From the NCBI GenBank assembly GCA_032158295.1, contig CM063262.1:11045977-11109976 (forward strand): a stretch of 64,000 bases of DNA, given 5' to 3'. Source of the stretch: Pycnopodia helianthoides. Its lineage: Eukaryota > Echinodermata > Asteroidea > Forcipulatida > Asteriidae. The first letter of the stretch is position 1. Each line of letters starts with the position of its first letter. Shown here piece by piece: positions 1-28,722 of the stretch. The notes below the pieces were generated by a model that searched no databases, had not been told where the DNA came from, and saw nothing but the letters and a program-made list of their open reading frames with translations. Both the position numbers and the translations under genes were made by a program.

Positions 1-550
1 CTACATTTGTTATGATTTTGCAGTGCATGAAGATGTCAAGACTATTACTGTTCATCGTTGGAATACTGTTAAAATGTAATTTATTATCTTTTATGGAATA
101 TTTGAAAATATGGGAACATTTGTAAGTTTAAGCCTTTTTCCTTTTGAAGAATTCAAAAGAAATAATTAAGGAAATTGTACGTATTGTTATTTCTCCTATT
201 AGTTTTCTTCCTAGTTTTTCTCACATTATCTAAAGGCACCATAGTCTATACCAATGTGAACTTTGCAGGGTTGTGTTGCACTGCTAAGGCTGGTAAATTA
301 ATATGACGTGTGCATTATTAATAAATGGTATTAACCAATCGAATGCTAATTATGAGGCCTATATACTATTTTTGTAAAATAACTTGGTCATTATTCTGCC
401 TACATTGTGTTTAGCTTTTGAGAATTGTGTGAGTTTTTCTCAACTATATTAAAAAATAACTATATTGTCAAATACTTTTCTTGCATATATTCTAGTTAAC
501 TCCTTGTACTTCACATTACTGTAAATTAACTTCTTTTTGTTTTAATGTAG
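1..550 (+). other. Intron of the RTK gene (upstream part)
   Basis: AT-rich DNA with no coding signal; ends in the acceptor tgtag. No recognised repeat. Confidence 0.6.
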
Positions 551-17378
<16,828 letters not shown>

Positions 17379-17504
17379 GACTCGATGAAGAGTGGCCGTT
17401 GCTGTACATAGAGGGCGCCCTTCAGATACTGACTGGCCATTTGGGTCGACACAGGGCTTCACCACTTACGATATCCTATTTTTCTAATCATATATTATTT
17501 TATA

Positions 17505-17510
17505 ATTAAA
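17505..17510 (+). promoter_or_regulatory. Possible polyadenylation signal ATTAAA for the RTK gene
   Basis: ATTAAA variant about 130 bp after the stop. No AATAAA occurs nearer, and similar A/T words are common here, so this is only a candidate. Confidence 0.3.
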
Positions 17511-18115
17511 AAAAGTATTGTTATTAAACACGAAATGGATTTGCATTTAACCATAATGGTATTAAAATATTTTGAAAAGTACTCTGGTAATTTGGGTGTT
17601 CAGTGCTTTGGTATAATTATAAATTATTGTTTGATTTAAAAATGCGTGAACACAAGAGTTTTGCCATATTGTACAAGAGTTATGCCATATTATAGTCTGG
17701 GTATGTATTATCTGCGAGACGAATATAATACATATTAAAAACGGTATATCGGTGTTTTATATATAAGCGATGCGGTTTTTTTTATAAAAAAATGCTTACG
17801 TGACGTTGGCTAGTCTAGTCGGGTGACAGGACAAAAATGCTTTACTACATGTCTATAAGTTTTTTTAATTGAAGTATAATGACTTAAGAATAATGCAAAA
17901 AGATCTAAATAGAAATTATTATATTAAGTAATAAACCACAAGGGAAACTAATTGGGAAAATACTAAATAATTTTGGGGTTAAACAAAGAAAAATTGACCA
18001 GAGCTCTAGTAAATTTGTCTTTGTTCAACCAAAAATTACAAAGTATTGTTATGTAGTAACATACATAAACAACGTGAACTTTTGATAACTATCTTTATAT
18101 AGTTTATGATATTAA

Positions 18116-18461
18116 AGGTACACGTTGCCTTGGATCGGGCGAGTTGGTCCATAAAAAGCATTTGTAACCGTTTGTTATAAAATGCATGGTTAGAAAGATG
18201 TTTTAAAAGTAGAATACAATGATCCACAAAAATATGCCTCGAAATTGCGTGGTTTTCCTTGAACTTTGCGAACTAACACGGTCGGAAATGGCCGACCGTG
18301 TCAGTTCACCATGTGAAAGGAACACCACCAAATTTCATGGCATATTTGTGTGGATCATTGTATTCTACTAAAACATCTTTCTAACCATAATGCATTTTAT
18401 AACGAACGGTTACAAACGCTTTTTATAGACAAACTCTCCCGATCCAAGGCAACGTGTACCT
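18116..18461. mobile_element. TTAA-flanked palindromic MITE, family D
   Basis: TTAA at 18112-18115 and 18462-18465. Long imperfect inverted repeats begin AGGTACACGTTGCCTTGGAT and meet in the centre at ACACGGTCGGAAATGGCCGA. The TTAA target is typical of piggyBac-type elements (family knowledge). A second copy is at 62356-62749. Confidence 0.9.
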
Positions 18462-18890
18462 TTAATGTTTTATGCAAGAACAACAAAAGTTATATCGGCC
18501 TAGGGCCTATATGGATATAAATATATACATGTATATATAAATAATAATCACAGTTAAAGTTGAAGAAGAATATGATATTTTTTGTAACCGAAATATATAC
18601 TTCAGTTAATTATTCTCTCATTACTGTATGAGATGACTTAATTTCAATGTCAAACTTATCAAGTATGCAAGCTTATCAAATTTGAAGCAATTCTTCAGAA
18701 AAATTGATGGATTTTGCTTATTACGGCAGAGACTAGCGCTGGTTCATTTTACCGAACAGGCTAAAAAATCGTTTTGTTTTTGTGTGTAAGGACAAGTCCA
18801 TGCTTTACAGTGCAAACTACAAAATGAGATTGTGAGTTTAATTCTCTAAAAACCATTGCTGTAATTTACCATTAAAACAGCCTATATAAC

Positions 18891-19073
18891 ACAGTCGACT
18901 CTCATTATAACAAGATCACTGGGACTGGCCAAATTACCTCTTCATAACAGGAACGCTGTTATAAGAGGACAGCAAAACAAAGATACACAAAGCAATGAGA
19001 TTCGGGACTGAATGTACTCTTTATAAGCAGAACCTCTTTATATCACTGCTCTTTACAACGAGAGTTGACTGTA
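18891..19073. mobile_element. Inverted-repeat element, ends ACAGTCGACTCTC
   Basis: ACAGTCGACTCTCATTATAA at the left pairs with TTTACAACGAGAGTTGACTG at the right. Non-coding. A fragment of the same family lies near 29785-29820. Confidence 0.7.
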
Positions 19074-19418
19074 ATACACACATGCAGTTTTGCAAATTCC
19101 ATTTACCTTTGTAATGTAATCCACTTGTAATGTGTTAGTGTTAACAAACAATGCATATCTATTAAATAAAAACATCGTGGGTAAAATCTAGCGTTTCTCA
19201 AATTCAAGTCTTTACACTCTTTACACGACACGAATTATATTTTATCCAGGACAAACTGGCTCGTCAGGTTTCGAATGCTTAGTTATTGTTGGAAATCTAA
19301 ACAATTACAAGCTATAGGCCTATATAACGAAAGATATTTTTGGCATGAAGAAAAAATGTGTATGGCATAGGATGAAAAAAAAATCCATCCTGCCGCATCC
19401 TGCCGCTGGGGGAAAAGA

Positions 19419-19419
<1 letters not shown>

Positions 19420-19465
<46 letters not shown>
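19420..19465. repeat. (AC)n microsatellite
   Basis: Uninterrupted AC repeat of about 46 bp. Confidence 0.97.
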
Positions 19466-19466
<1 letters not shown>

Positions 19467-19619
19467 CCTTACGGATCCGGAATGTGGGGTACTGCTATTG
19501 TTGTTCTATTATTCCCTTTTCTGAAGAATTCCCTTGTGGGGCCCAATTGTTCCTATTGAAATGACCTTGTGGGTCCATTGTTCCATTGTTGTCAGGACCC
19601 ACATATGCCTTCTGTGTGT

Positions 19620-19620
<1 letters not shown>

Positions 19621-19663
<43 letters not shown>
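19621..19663. repeat. (CA)n microsatellite
   Basis: Uninterrupted CA repeat of about 43 bp, 155 bp from the previous one and in the same phase of the strand. Confidence 0.97.
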
Positions 19664-19665
<2 letters not shown>

Positions 19666-21282
19666 AATTGTGGCTAATTTTTTCATTAACCCTGCACCGA
19701 TGCACCTGTTTTGGGCCAACGGTGTTACGTCATCCTGTCACAAAGGTGTGGCAGGCCCATTTGATAGGTTAAGAGGTTAAGAGGGTCTGTTCTGCCTTAT
19801 CTCAATGATTTATGTCTGCTAAACCAGTCTGCTGTCGGCACAAGATTACAAGACCTTCATTCACAAAAGGCCATTGAACCTAGAGCGGTCAGACACAACA
19901 TGCCTTACCACTAAGCTGTGGTAGTGATCTGTGGCGCACGTGCCGCAGAGATAGGAGTTTCTGCATGAGCTATGGGGAAACATTTTTTTCCACCACCCCT
20001 CCTGACCAAATTGACGACCCCCGTTGATTGACACCCCTCCTAAAACGTGTGTATTGGTACACTGCAGGATATCACGGGGTATCACGGGGTTGGGATCTAC
20101 CATTTTGAAATTGTTATGTTTTTCTTGATATGTGCCAAAGCACTGTGGGTGCCTCGCTGCAGGCAGCCATGGTTTTGAATGATAAACTCTGCCGGTTTGC
20201 AATGTGGTGAATGCGTACAGTTAACCTACACAAATAGGCACTAATGTTAGTGCTTTTGAATATTCCTTCACTAGTGTTAGTGCTTTTGAATATTCCTTCA
20301 ACTCCATGGTTAAGTTTGCTACACAGGATTAAAGTCAACACAATGAATGAATTTCAGATGGAAACGTCAACTGGTCATCTTAGATTTCATGTCTCTGCAC
20401 TGGTTTTCTTTTATTCAGACACTTACATGGTTACAATAAAGAGACTACGTCATGTTACTTTATTACATCACATTAACAACATAACTGTACATATACGGAA
20501 TTGTCAATTAATCAGGATCCACAATGATGTATGAATTTGGAGGCTAAAAAAAATGGTTGTCTACAAGGAAATGTAATTTCAGACGTGTTTGAATTCAAAT
20601 TGTGTATGGCAACTTGGTGGAAAAAAGGGTAGCTTTTATGTAATATGTTTAGATATAAAGATGCACATTTATTTGTTTCTCCAGTGCTAAGGATACTGTA
20701 CCCAGAAGCACCTGGAAATCTTTAACTCCAGGGGTTGCCAAAAGGTGGAAATGCCATTGTTTCTACATACCTCTTAAAATTTTGATCTTAGTTTCAGACC
20801 TTTTTGTCAGCAGCCAGTCTCGCCCCCGAGTCTACATAATGACTTCTTGATTAACTGCAAAATACACACTAAGTCGAAAAGTGGTATACCCCAGGTGTAG
20901 CTTTAGTTTTGAAAAAAAAATTGACACCACAAAAAGGTATCCTAAAATATGACGTCATTTGGGTAGGGCACCCTCGGCTGGAGTTCAAAAGCGCACCACT
21001 CTCAGGTCTTCATTGACCTCAGTGAGGGCGCTGTTTGGGCTTGTGACGTCATAATACATAAACGGTGTCGAGAGTTGACTGAGAGGGGTACATCACGTGC
21101 TTATTTTTAATGGTTAGATTTTAGATTGTAGTGCGCTATTGAGCCACATTCAAGGTAAAATGTGCACAATAAACTTAATGTTATACTACTACTGTTAACA
21201 AAGATACAGAGGTGGCTTTGCGAAAGCCAACAACAAATTGAAAAGTCTCCACCCTTCTTCTCTCATGCAGCATTCAACTATA

Positions 21283-21441
21283 GGCCCTTTCGAATTCACG
21301 GCTTCGGCTCCAAAATAGGCTCAGGCTAGCTAGGCTCCCTCAATTATTTTAACTTACGCATGCATTGCGGTCAGGGCTTCAGACAAGAAAACTGGGCCTG
21401 AAGCCCAATCCGGAGCCGAAGCCGTGGGTTCGAAAAGGGCC
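21283..21441. mobile_element. Palindromic MITE, family J, ends GGCCCTTTCGAATTCACGG
   Basis: Ends GGCCCTTTCGAATTCACGGC and its inverse pair; interior CTAGCTAGGCTCCCTCAATT. An independent copy is at 36769-36928. Confidence 0.85.
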
Positions 21442-21750
21442 AGCGTCTACGTGATTCTATGATTTTTGTAGTCCCTTGTACAAAGTTAATGGAAAATAAT
21501 GTACCTTGTTTTCCACAATTAATACTTCTCTATAATATGTAAATGAGATAAATCTGGATATAAAATACACTTTTCATTATCAATTAATTAATTTAATTCT
21601 TATTTACACAAAAAACATTCAAGGCACTCCATATAATGTGCACACTCGAGCAGAGGGCACGCACCATTTTTATTCACCCACTACCTTGACCCGAAGATCT
21701 CGCATCCACGTTCAAAAAGGTCAAATATGGGAAAGCCAAAGCTTACTACA

Positions 21751-21935
21751 GGGCCCAATTTCATAGAGCTGCTTAAGCAGAAAATATTGCTCAACAATTG
21801 TCTGCTATAAGCAGAAAGTAGCATGATACCAGTCACAAATCGTACATGTGACCTGGTGGCTTGGCTGGTGACCTTATTCTGGTAAGCATAATTTTGTTGT
21901 GCTTAGCTGCTTTTTGTGCTTAACAGCTCTATGGC
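21751..21935. mobile_element. Palindromic element family A (GGGCCCAATTTCATAGAGCT), 3' end decayed
   Basis: Left terminus GGGCCCAATTTCATAGAGCT, interior tggtaagcataattttgttg, right terminus reduced to AACAGCTCTATGG. The family has about eight further copies in the window. Confidence 0.85.
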
Positions 21936-22616
21936 ACAGATGGCATCACTACAGCTGCACATGGACGGATAAGATGCATGGTGCATCTGTAACGAGTCTA
22001 TAGACCAATCCATTTTGGTTCAATGTTACGCGTTCTGGGCTCCATTTCACAACGCACTTAGGTTCATCTTTATCACCATAGTGATTTGTATTGTGACATC
22101 ACACTTTGCTCAGCAGTTCAGATGGATTCGCTCTTGGCTCTTAGTGACACCCACCACTGTGCCCGTGCGTTTATCTTCGCATACGCCGAACTCTTTAACT
22201 AGCAACGCGCTGGCATTTTTATATAGCTGCGTTGACACCGTTAGTCAGAGATGCTCGTGGCCAGCCTCGCTACCATGGGCAGCGCACTGTATCGATACTG
22301 TGCGAGCAGCACGTGCCGAGAAAAAATATGGCGCTGAGAGGTCTTCACCCCTTGAAATGAGGTTGGCTTATAGCGCACTTAGGCACTGAGCGTATTAGTT
22401 TTTGTTTTCCAGTAATGGTGCAGGGCATTCCCAATGGATTTGAGTATGTTTGACCTTTCAACTTTGACCTTCTAACAGCTGGTGACATTGTCATAAAGCC
22501 TGTAAAAGAACAGTTCCGGTTTACGGAGTTGGCTCTCAGCACAGTTGATTTTATAACCAGTGCTCACCGTAAGCACAGCGAAAGGCAAGCTAACTTGCCA
22601 GTGGTTCTTGCAAGCT

Positions 22617-22882
22617 GGGCCCAATTTCATAGAGCTGCCGACAAAAATCTGCAGGATACCAGTCAAAGATGGACATGGTGTTTTGGCTGGTAACCTGGCC
22701 CTGGTAAGAATCATTTTGTGCTTGCTTAGCTGCTTAAGCAGAAAATGTTGCTTAAGATTTCCTGCTCAGCAAAAACTAGCAAGGTACTAGTCACCGATCA
22801 GCTGGTGACCATATTCTGGTAAGCATAATTTTGTTGTGCTCAGCTACTTTTTGTGCTTAAGGAGCTCTATGAAATTGGGCCC
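22617..22882. mobile_element. Palindromic element family A, composite copy
   Basis: Complete outer ends (GGGCCCAATTTCATAGAGCT and its inverse) but the interior holds an additional partial unit, so it appears to be two copies fused or one inserted in another. Confidence 0.8.
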
Positions 22883-23157
22883 ATATGAGTGACCCTTTAT
22901 GAAAATATACTTTTGCTTACGCATATTTGCTATTTTGTGAATTGGTAAAAACAGCTTCAAGAAATCGGGCCTTGGTAATACTACATCTCTCCTATCTATT
23001 CCTGCATGATTTCTGAACTCTTTTTCATCTCTCAACACAATGTGTTTTTTTTCTTCCCACAAACGGATGCACTGGGCACAAATTACATCGCACATCTCGA
23101 TACCGTTTGCACAAATTGACAAATCTGTCCAAGCTGTAAAAAAAAATTGTCTGAACT

Positions 23158-23658
23158 TTGCCTAAACTTGTCCAAGTCGTTGTGTGTTTCATAAAATACC
23201 ATTTTGATCTCTTCGCCTTTTGATTCCCAGCACTTTGATATAAGCAAAGCTTTGGGCTAAACCTGTCCAAGTCCGTGTGTGTTACATACAACACCATTTT
23301 GATCTCCACATTTTGATTCTTACTACATGATACAAGTAAACTTTGCTAAACTTGTCCAAGTCCATGCGTGTTTTACAACACCTTTTTGATCTCCACATTT
23401 TGATTCTTACTACATTGATCCAAGTAAACTTTGCTAAACTTGTCAAAGTCCTTGTGTGTTTTACAACACCTTTTTGATTTCCACATTTTGATTCCTACTT
23501 CTTTGATCCAAGTAAACTTGGCTAAACTTGTCAAAGTCCATGTGTGTTTTACAGAACCATTTTGATCTCCACATTTTGCACATTTTGATTCCTACTTCTG
23601 TTGATACGTAAGTAAACTTTGCTAAACTTGTCAAAGTCCATGTGTGTTACAATACCAT
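23158..23658. repeat. 88-bp minisatellite, about 5.5 units
   Basis: Each unit reads CTAAACTTGTCCAAGTCC, a GTGTGTTTTACAACACC block, TTTTTGATCTCCACATTTTG and an AAGTAAACTTTG tail. Units differ by a few substitutions; the last shows an internal CACATTTTG duplication. Confidence 0.9.
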
Positions 23659-24436
23659 TCATTAGTCTTGTTTACCCTTTTTCTGAAAGTTGTCTACATT
23701 GTCATGCAACTGGAGCTTTCAGTATAAGCACAATACTTCATCACATTTAACAGAAATATTTTTCTGTGAATACATGCTCATAATTTAACAATAAAATAAA
23801 ACAGACTGCACATGATCAAACTGTTTTCAATGGGTGTCCACATCAAGTTGACAAAACCTTCCACTTAAAAACAAACCTTATTATTGTCGTAAGACTTCAA
23901 CAATCTCGAAGCTAGCCAAGGACACAGTGGAGAGAAGACAAAGGAAGAAACTTTCAGTTTCAAATGTGGGAGGCAAACCCCCGAGAATGGGAGGTAAACC
24001 CCTGAAAGGGGACTGAAAAACCAATCCAAACAGTGGGGAAAAGAGGTGGAAGGCGAGGGGAGAAAACCACTACGCCAACCTGACCGTCCCATGGCAAGTA
24101 CGAAAGACTAATAGTCAGCGCTAAAAAATATATTGTTATGTCATCATCCTGCAGTAAACGATCTCAGGATCTCAACAAGTTGGATGGCACTTCCAGAGCT
24201 CCGTACATCACAGACCAAATGAAGGTCAATAAAAAGACAAGCCAATTTCAGCTGTAAGCGTTGTCAATTGCAAACTATAAACAACAAAAAATTGTTATGC
24301 TTATTAAATATATATATGTTTATATGGAAAGAGAGGTGACCATGCTATTTACATTCCTATATAGGTAACATTTATAATGATATCATTTCTTAACAGAATG
24401 ACTAACTTTCCATGCGTGCTCCCGAAGTGTTTCTTA

Positions 24437-24833
24437 AAGGAACATTACAGAATTGGTAAGAACAAAAATTGTAAAATATACTTTTTGATCACAGATTTAC
24501 ATAAAACTTACACGGTCTAATGATGATGATAGTAGAAAACATCCCTTGAAATATTTATGTCTGAAATGCCATATTTGATGAGAAATGAATAAACTAATTT
24601 TCCGATTGGAGTTTATCGCTCAGTGAGCGTTTTATTCATTTGTTGAATCTATATGATTTCATGCAAATGTGTAATCGGTTTTTCACTATTTTCCCGTGAC
24701 CCAGATGGCCGATCGATCTCAAACTTCTACAGGTTTGTCAGTTTATATATATGGTGGATTACACAAAGTGCTTACACTGCCAGCAACTGTTTTGTTAGCA
24801 AAAACCAATTATGTAATGTTCCTTTCAGTTTGA
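24437..24833 (-). mobile_element. TTAA-flanked MITE, family B
   Basis: TTAA at 24433-24436; AGGAACATTACAGAATTGGT start and inverse end. Inverted relative to the other three copies by its internal sequence. Confidence 0.88.
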
Positions 24834-26448
24834 TCCTTCATGGAGGTAATAGAGACAATTCATAACCTCTGCGCTCCTTATCATTGCCACGGCGCCCTCT
24901 TGAAATATCCCAGTAGAAATTTACAATTCCCCTTTATCCAGGCGCACTTTACCAAGGGAAAAAACTGCCTTGCCAATACAAGAACAAAGATTTAGACCAC
25001 ATACCCGAAACTACATCCGGGTAAAACTCAAGGCAACACAAAGTCTCCATGTTAATATTCCCATTTTCATTTTACAAATGTACAAATGTTGAAACGTGGA
25101 TTACAGCTAATTAAGTAGTTCACATCAATGCGTTAATCACATTGATAAGTACACATAAATATGTTAACTTGCCCAGTATTAAATCAGGCATCTGCAGTTT
25201 GTCATAAAAGGAGTAGATGTCCAGCCACAGTAAGACTTTGTACCGTGTTTTTCAATTTTCAACGGTACAGCTGAAAAAAACAAAAACAAGGAAAAAATGC
25301 ATGTCTTCTAAATGAAGACATTTGTATTTTGAAGGTTTGACCATTACAATACAATATTATTAACACTTTGAACGAAACAATACAACTAGCACATCTTTGA
25401 AATGTTTGTACAAGACAAAACCCCACAACAATTGATTTTGAAACGAGAAAAAAAGAAAAAAAAACGGGCCTTAGTTTTGATTTGATTCCTTAATTTACAC
25501 TGGGACACCGTAACACTTCTGATATCTTAGATGTTGTTCAACCGCGCATCTTGCCTAAGCAGGTCTTTCTAACCATTGACAGTTTTTTTTTCGTTCAGTG
25601 TCTCAAATGCACGTTTATAATTTCCTGGATTACTGGGAAATAGCTATTTAATACTGAAGTAAATCAAATAAATTGATTTGCTTTAATTGTTGTGGACAGG
25701 TGACAAGCACACATGCGCGATGCTATCACAGCGTCTCAATGGCAGAATACACTAAACAAAATGGCAGTGGCTTCTTCAGCTTGATTTGATGTTTTCATGG
25801 TGTAGTTTTGTAAGACTTGCGTTAAAAAAAAGAAAGTCCCTGCTGTGATTGGTTCATGCATCACAGGGCACCTCTGAAAGGGTCTATTGGTAGTTCCCAC
25901 TGATGTCACAACAGCGTAGAGTCGGTCATCTCTACGGACGATAACCATAATTTGTTGACAGCACAACTATGCGTTTTGCGTAGACACCGCATGCAGCTTG
26001 CAAGACTTTTATTGTAAGTTCCCTGCATGCTTGGTCGGTGGACCGCTTGGCTGTCTAGAAAGAAAAAAAATCACCGTGCTTGACGCAGCTCAAAGCCAAA
26101 ACCCAAGATGCCTGGAAAATCTGAAATTTATTTTTTGGTCTCTCCTTTTGTCCAGTGGAAAAATAAACAAGAAAAGCAGAGAAGCAGGTCCTTAGAAATG
26201 TTGGAGGTTTGATAACCTTGTGGATGTGTCCACGTTGTCACACACAAGCTACCGACCTATAATGACCTACTACCAGCCAGGATAGACTCAGTCAAACATT
26301 GCCAGCCTCTTCTGCTTCTGATGGTGTTTAAGTCAAGGTAAGATCTAAGAAGGGCATCTTGTACAGGGTTCTAAGAGCAAAGGAGAAAGGAAAGATAACA
26401 GTTAGCCTGACAATTACTTCTCAGCCAATGTGAGACTTGTATGACTGT

Positions 26449-26805
26449 AGGTGGCAGCAGACGAAGCAGGTAAATACATTGCTCTTGGAAAAACGCGCAT
26501 GCTGAAAAAACTACAAGAATGACTACAATAGACCGATCCATTAAGCTCCGCCCCTTACGTGTTGACCAATCACAACCTTGGCTATACGCCACCGAAAGTC
26601 CGACAAAGTCCGATCCGCTAAAATCCCATTAGAAAAGTAAACATGCGTGCGCGCGTACTTAAAGCGAGTGTGGCATTGGAGAGACGCACATGTGCTGTAC
26701 ACGTGTGCAGTGGTGAGGCAGCCAATGCTGTGATTGGTCAATATGCTAAAGGGGTGGGGCTTAATGGATCGGTCTATTTACCTGGTAGGTCTGCTGGCCA
26801 CCTAG
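26449..26805. mobile_element. Inverted-repeat element interrupted by a TA-flanked MITE
   Basis: Outer ends GGTGGCAGCAGAC and GTCTGCTGGCCACC match the short element at 15077-15188. The extra length is the insert at 26531-26775. Confidence 0.7.
26531..26775. mobile_element. TA-flanked MITE, family H, ends GACCGATCCATTAAGC
   Basis: GACCGATCCATTAAGCTCCG and its inverse bound the element, with TA on both sides, as in Tc1/mariner-type targets. A second copy is at 33254. Confidence 0.8.
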
Positions 26806-26806
26806 C

Positions 26807-27436
26807 ATTCCACAGTTTCCCATTGACCTGGACAAAATTTTAAAGCACTACTCTTGCACTAACTGCAATTCATTAAGTGTGTTATTCTACGAGACTAGGC
26901 CAAGTTTTCTAGACTAGGCCAAGGTAGACAGTGCCAAGATATTGTTACCCATTGTGTGTTCCAAAAGAAAACAATACAAAGTTAAGAAATACAACAAAAT
27001 CTAAAGAAACAAGACTAAATTAAATAATTAAACAGACCACTACATCATTAGACAAGTTCATACTCAGTATATACACATGGCACATAATAATAAAAATTTA
27101 GTACATTTATTTTGCACCTAGCATTCCAGTTTCCCATTGACCTGGACAAAATTTCGAGGCACTACTCTTGCACTAACTGCAACCCATTAAGTGTCTTACT
27201 CTACGAGACTAGGCCAAGTTTTCTGAGATTGACACTGCCAAGATATTGTTACACATTGTGTGGTGGCGCTGCCACTACAACATGTAGGTGTTCCAAAAGA
27301 AAACAATACAAAGTTAAGAAATGCAACAAAATCTAAAGAAACAAGTAGAATTAAACAGACCACTCCACCATTAGACAAGTTCAAATTCAATATATACACA
27401 TGGCACATAAAAATAAAAATTGAGTACATTTCTTTT
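26807..27436. repeat. Direct tandem duplication of about 306 bp
   Basis: 26807-27113 and 27114-27436 share CCCATTGACCTGGACAAAAT, CTACGAGACTAGGCCAAGTT and AACAATACAAAGTTAAGAAA in order with small indels. Confidence 0.88.
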
Positions 27437-28249
27437 GCGCCCTCTCCATCCGAGAAATTTCGAAGGCACAAAATTACGTAAAAAATTCCATCAATTAACA
27501 TCAAAATAAATATGCAATAAAGTCTAAAATGCATACAATGTACCAAACAATAAACATTATGCAGCATAAAATAACACACACAAATTTACCCTCACCCCTT
27601 AGAAGGGGGAACAAAGCAATAACATAATAAACACAGTCAAATAAAGAATGAAAAGAGAATAAAACCAGCAATGAATGTCACAATATTCATCAAGACACAG
27701 ATATAAAATACAGAATATATGCTTCTTTAAATAAGTGAGACTTTTAACTTTTCCTCGAAAGACCCCAACAAAATCATGCCCTATAAAAAAGAAGGCAGTG
27801 CATTCTACAACTTTGCGGCAGTTGTATGTGACCAAAAGAGGGTCCTATTTCTCCCGAGGTCGAAAGCCGAGGGAAATAGACGTGCACTAGTGACCTCATT
27901 GCCAGTCCATAACACACCTCTTGCTGGCTCTGTAATCTGTTTGGCTGAAACGCGGTCACATGGGGTTCAATATTATAGGCTAGTGCATGAATTTGCGCCA
28001 CCGTGAACCAGAGTGCGTCGAGACGTCACGCATGGGCAACTTGTGGGCAATAGTTCCCGAATCGGGCAATATACAGTAGACCAGTCGTGCGTCAAGACGT
28101 CGCGCATTCATAACGTGCGGGAAATAGTTCTCAAACTGGTTACAGCGCCCTCTCATGATGTGAACTGTGGAAAACTAGCAAAAACCCGAATCTGAGGAGA
28201 GCTCAAAGCATTCCTTCAATTGTTGAATTGCTCATGGTTGACTCATGAG

Positions 28250-28255
28250 TTTATT
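28250..28255 (-). promoter_or_regulatory. Possible polyadenylation signal AATAAA for the JAK gene
   Basis: AATAAA on the minus strand about 255 bp past the JAK stop codon. A second AATAAA-like word lies near 28300. Base composition makes chance occurrence likely. Confidence 0.35.
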
Positions 28256-28508
28256 TTTGAATTAAAATTTTTACTGAAAAAAAAAAGAAGAAAAAAATAT
28301 TTTATTACTTTTTTAAAAGTCATATTCGACTGAGGTGTGTTAAAAGACATAATGGACTGGCATTCATTTGGTCACTATGAAGATAAGTCTTTAGTGCTGT
28401 TTGGAATCAACCCCAGGTCACTCACACAGCCCCAAGGGGCAATAGACGTGTACTAAGGACCTCGTTGCCAGTCCGTATAAGTATAATAAGAAATGTTGTA
28501 CTTACTGA

Positions 28509-28722
28509 CTAGTTATCGATATTGTCCCTCTCCAGCATGTCCCCAAGGCGTTGGATCAGCATCGTGAATTTGGGTCGAGCCGTCTTCTCCAGACGCCAAC
28601 ACTCCCACATGATGCTGTACACACGTTGAGGGCAGTCCACAGGGCGTTTCAGACGGTTGCCCTTCAGCAGGAAGTCATGGACCTCCCTCATTGTAGTCAG
28701 TGTATGGTTTCCATCTTGATAT
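28509..28722 (-). CDS. JAK: JAK terminal exon: JH1 helices G-I and stop
   Basis: Acceptor aacag, phase 2. Reads [19 protein letters not shown], then [16 protein letters not shown] and [13 protein letters not shown], ending with TAG. The CW and RP landmarks close the kinase fold; the tail after it is short, as is usual for JAKs. Confidence 0.92.

Larger units (their letters stand above)
17379..28508. other. Intergenic interval between the convergent RTK and JAK genes
   Basis: About 11 kb. Apart from the listed repeats, no open frame shows a domain, splice structure or coding composition. The remaining stretches (19074-19419, 19664-21282, 23659-24436, 24834-26448, 27437-28249) are AT-rich and unassigned. 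Confidence 0.6.

Noticed and set aside
19495..19780. ORFs with His-Thr or Cys-Val repeats
   Set aside because: Translation of the CA microsatellite.
22015..22389. 124-codon ORF in the intergenic region
   Set aside because: Begins inside a palindromic repeat fragment and has no recognisable domain or splice context.
17379..28508. An intact transposase or reverse transcriptase gene in the intergenic repeats
   Set aside because: No DDE, integrase or polymerase motif was found; all elements there are short and non-coding.
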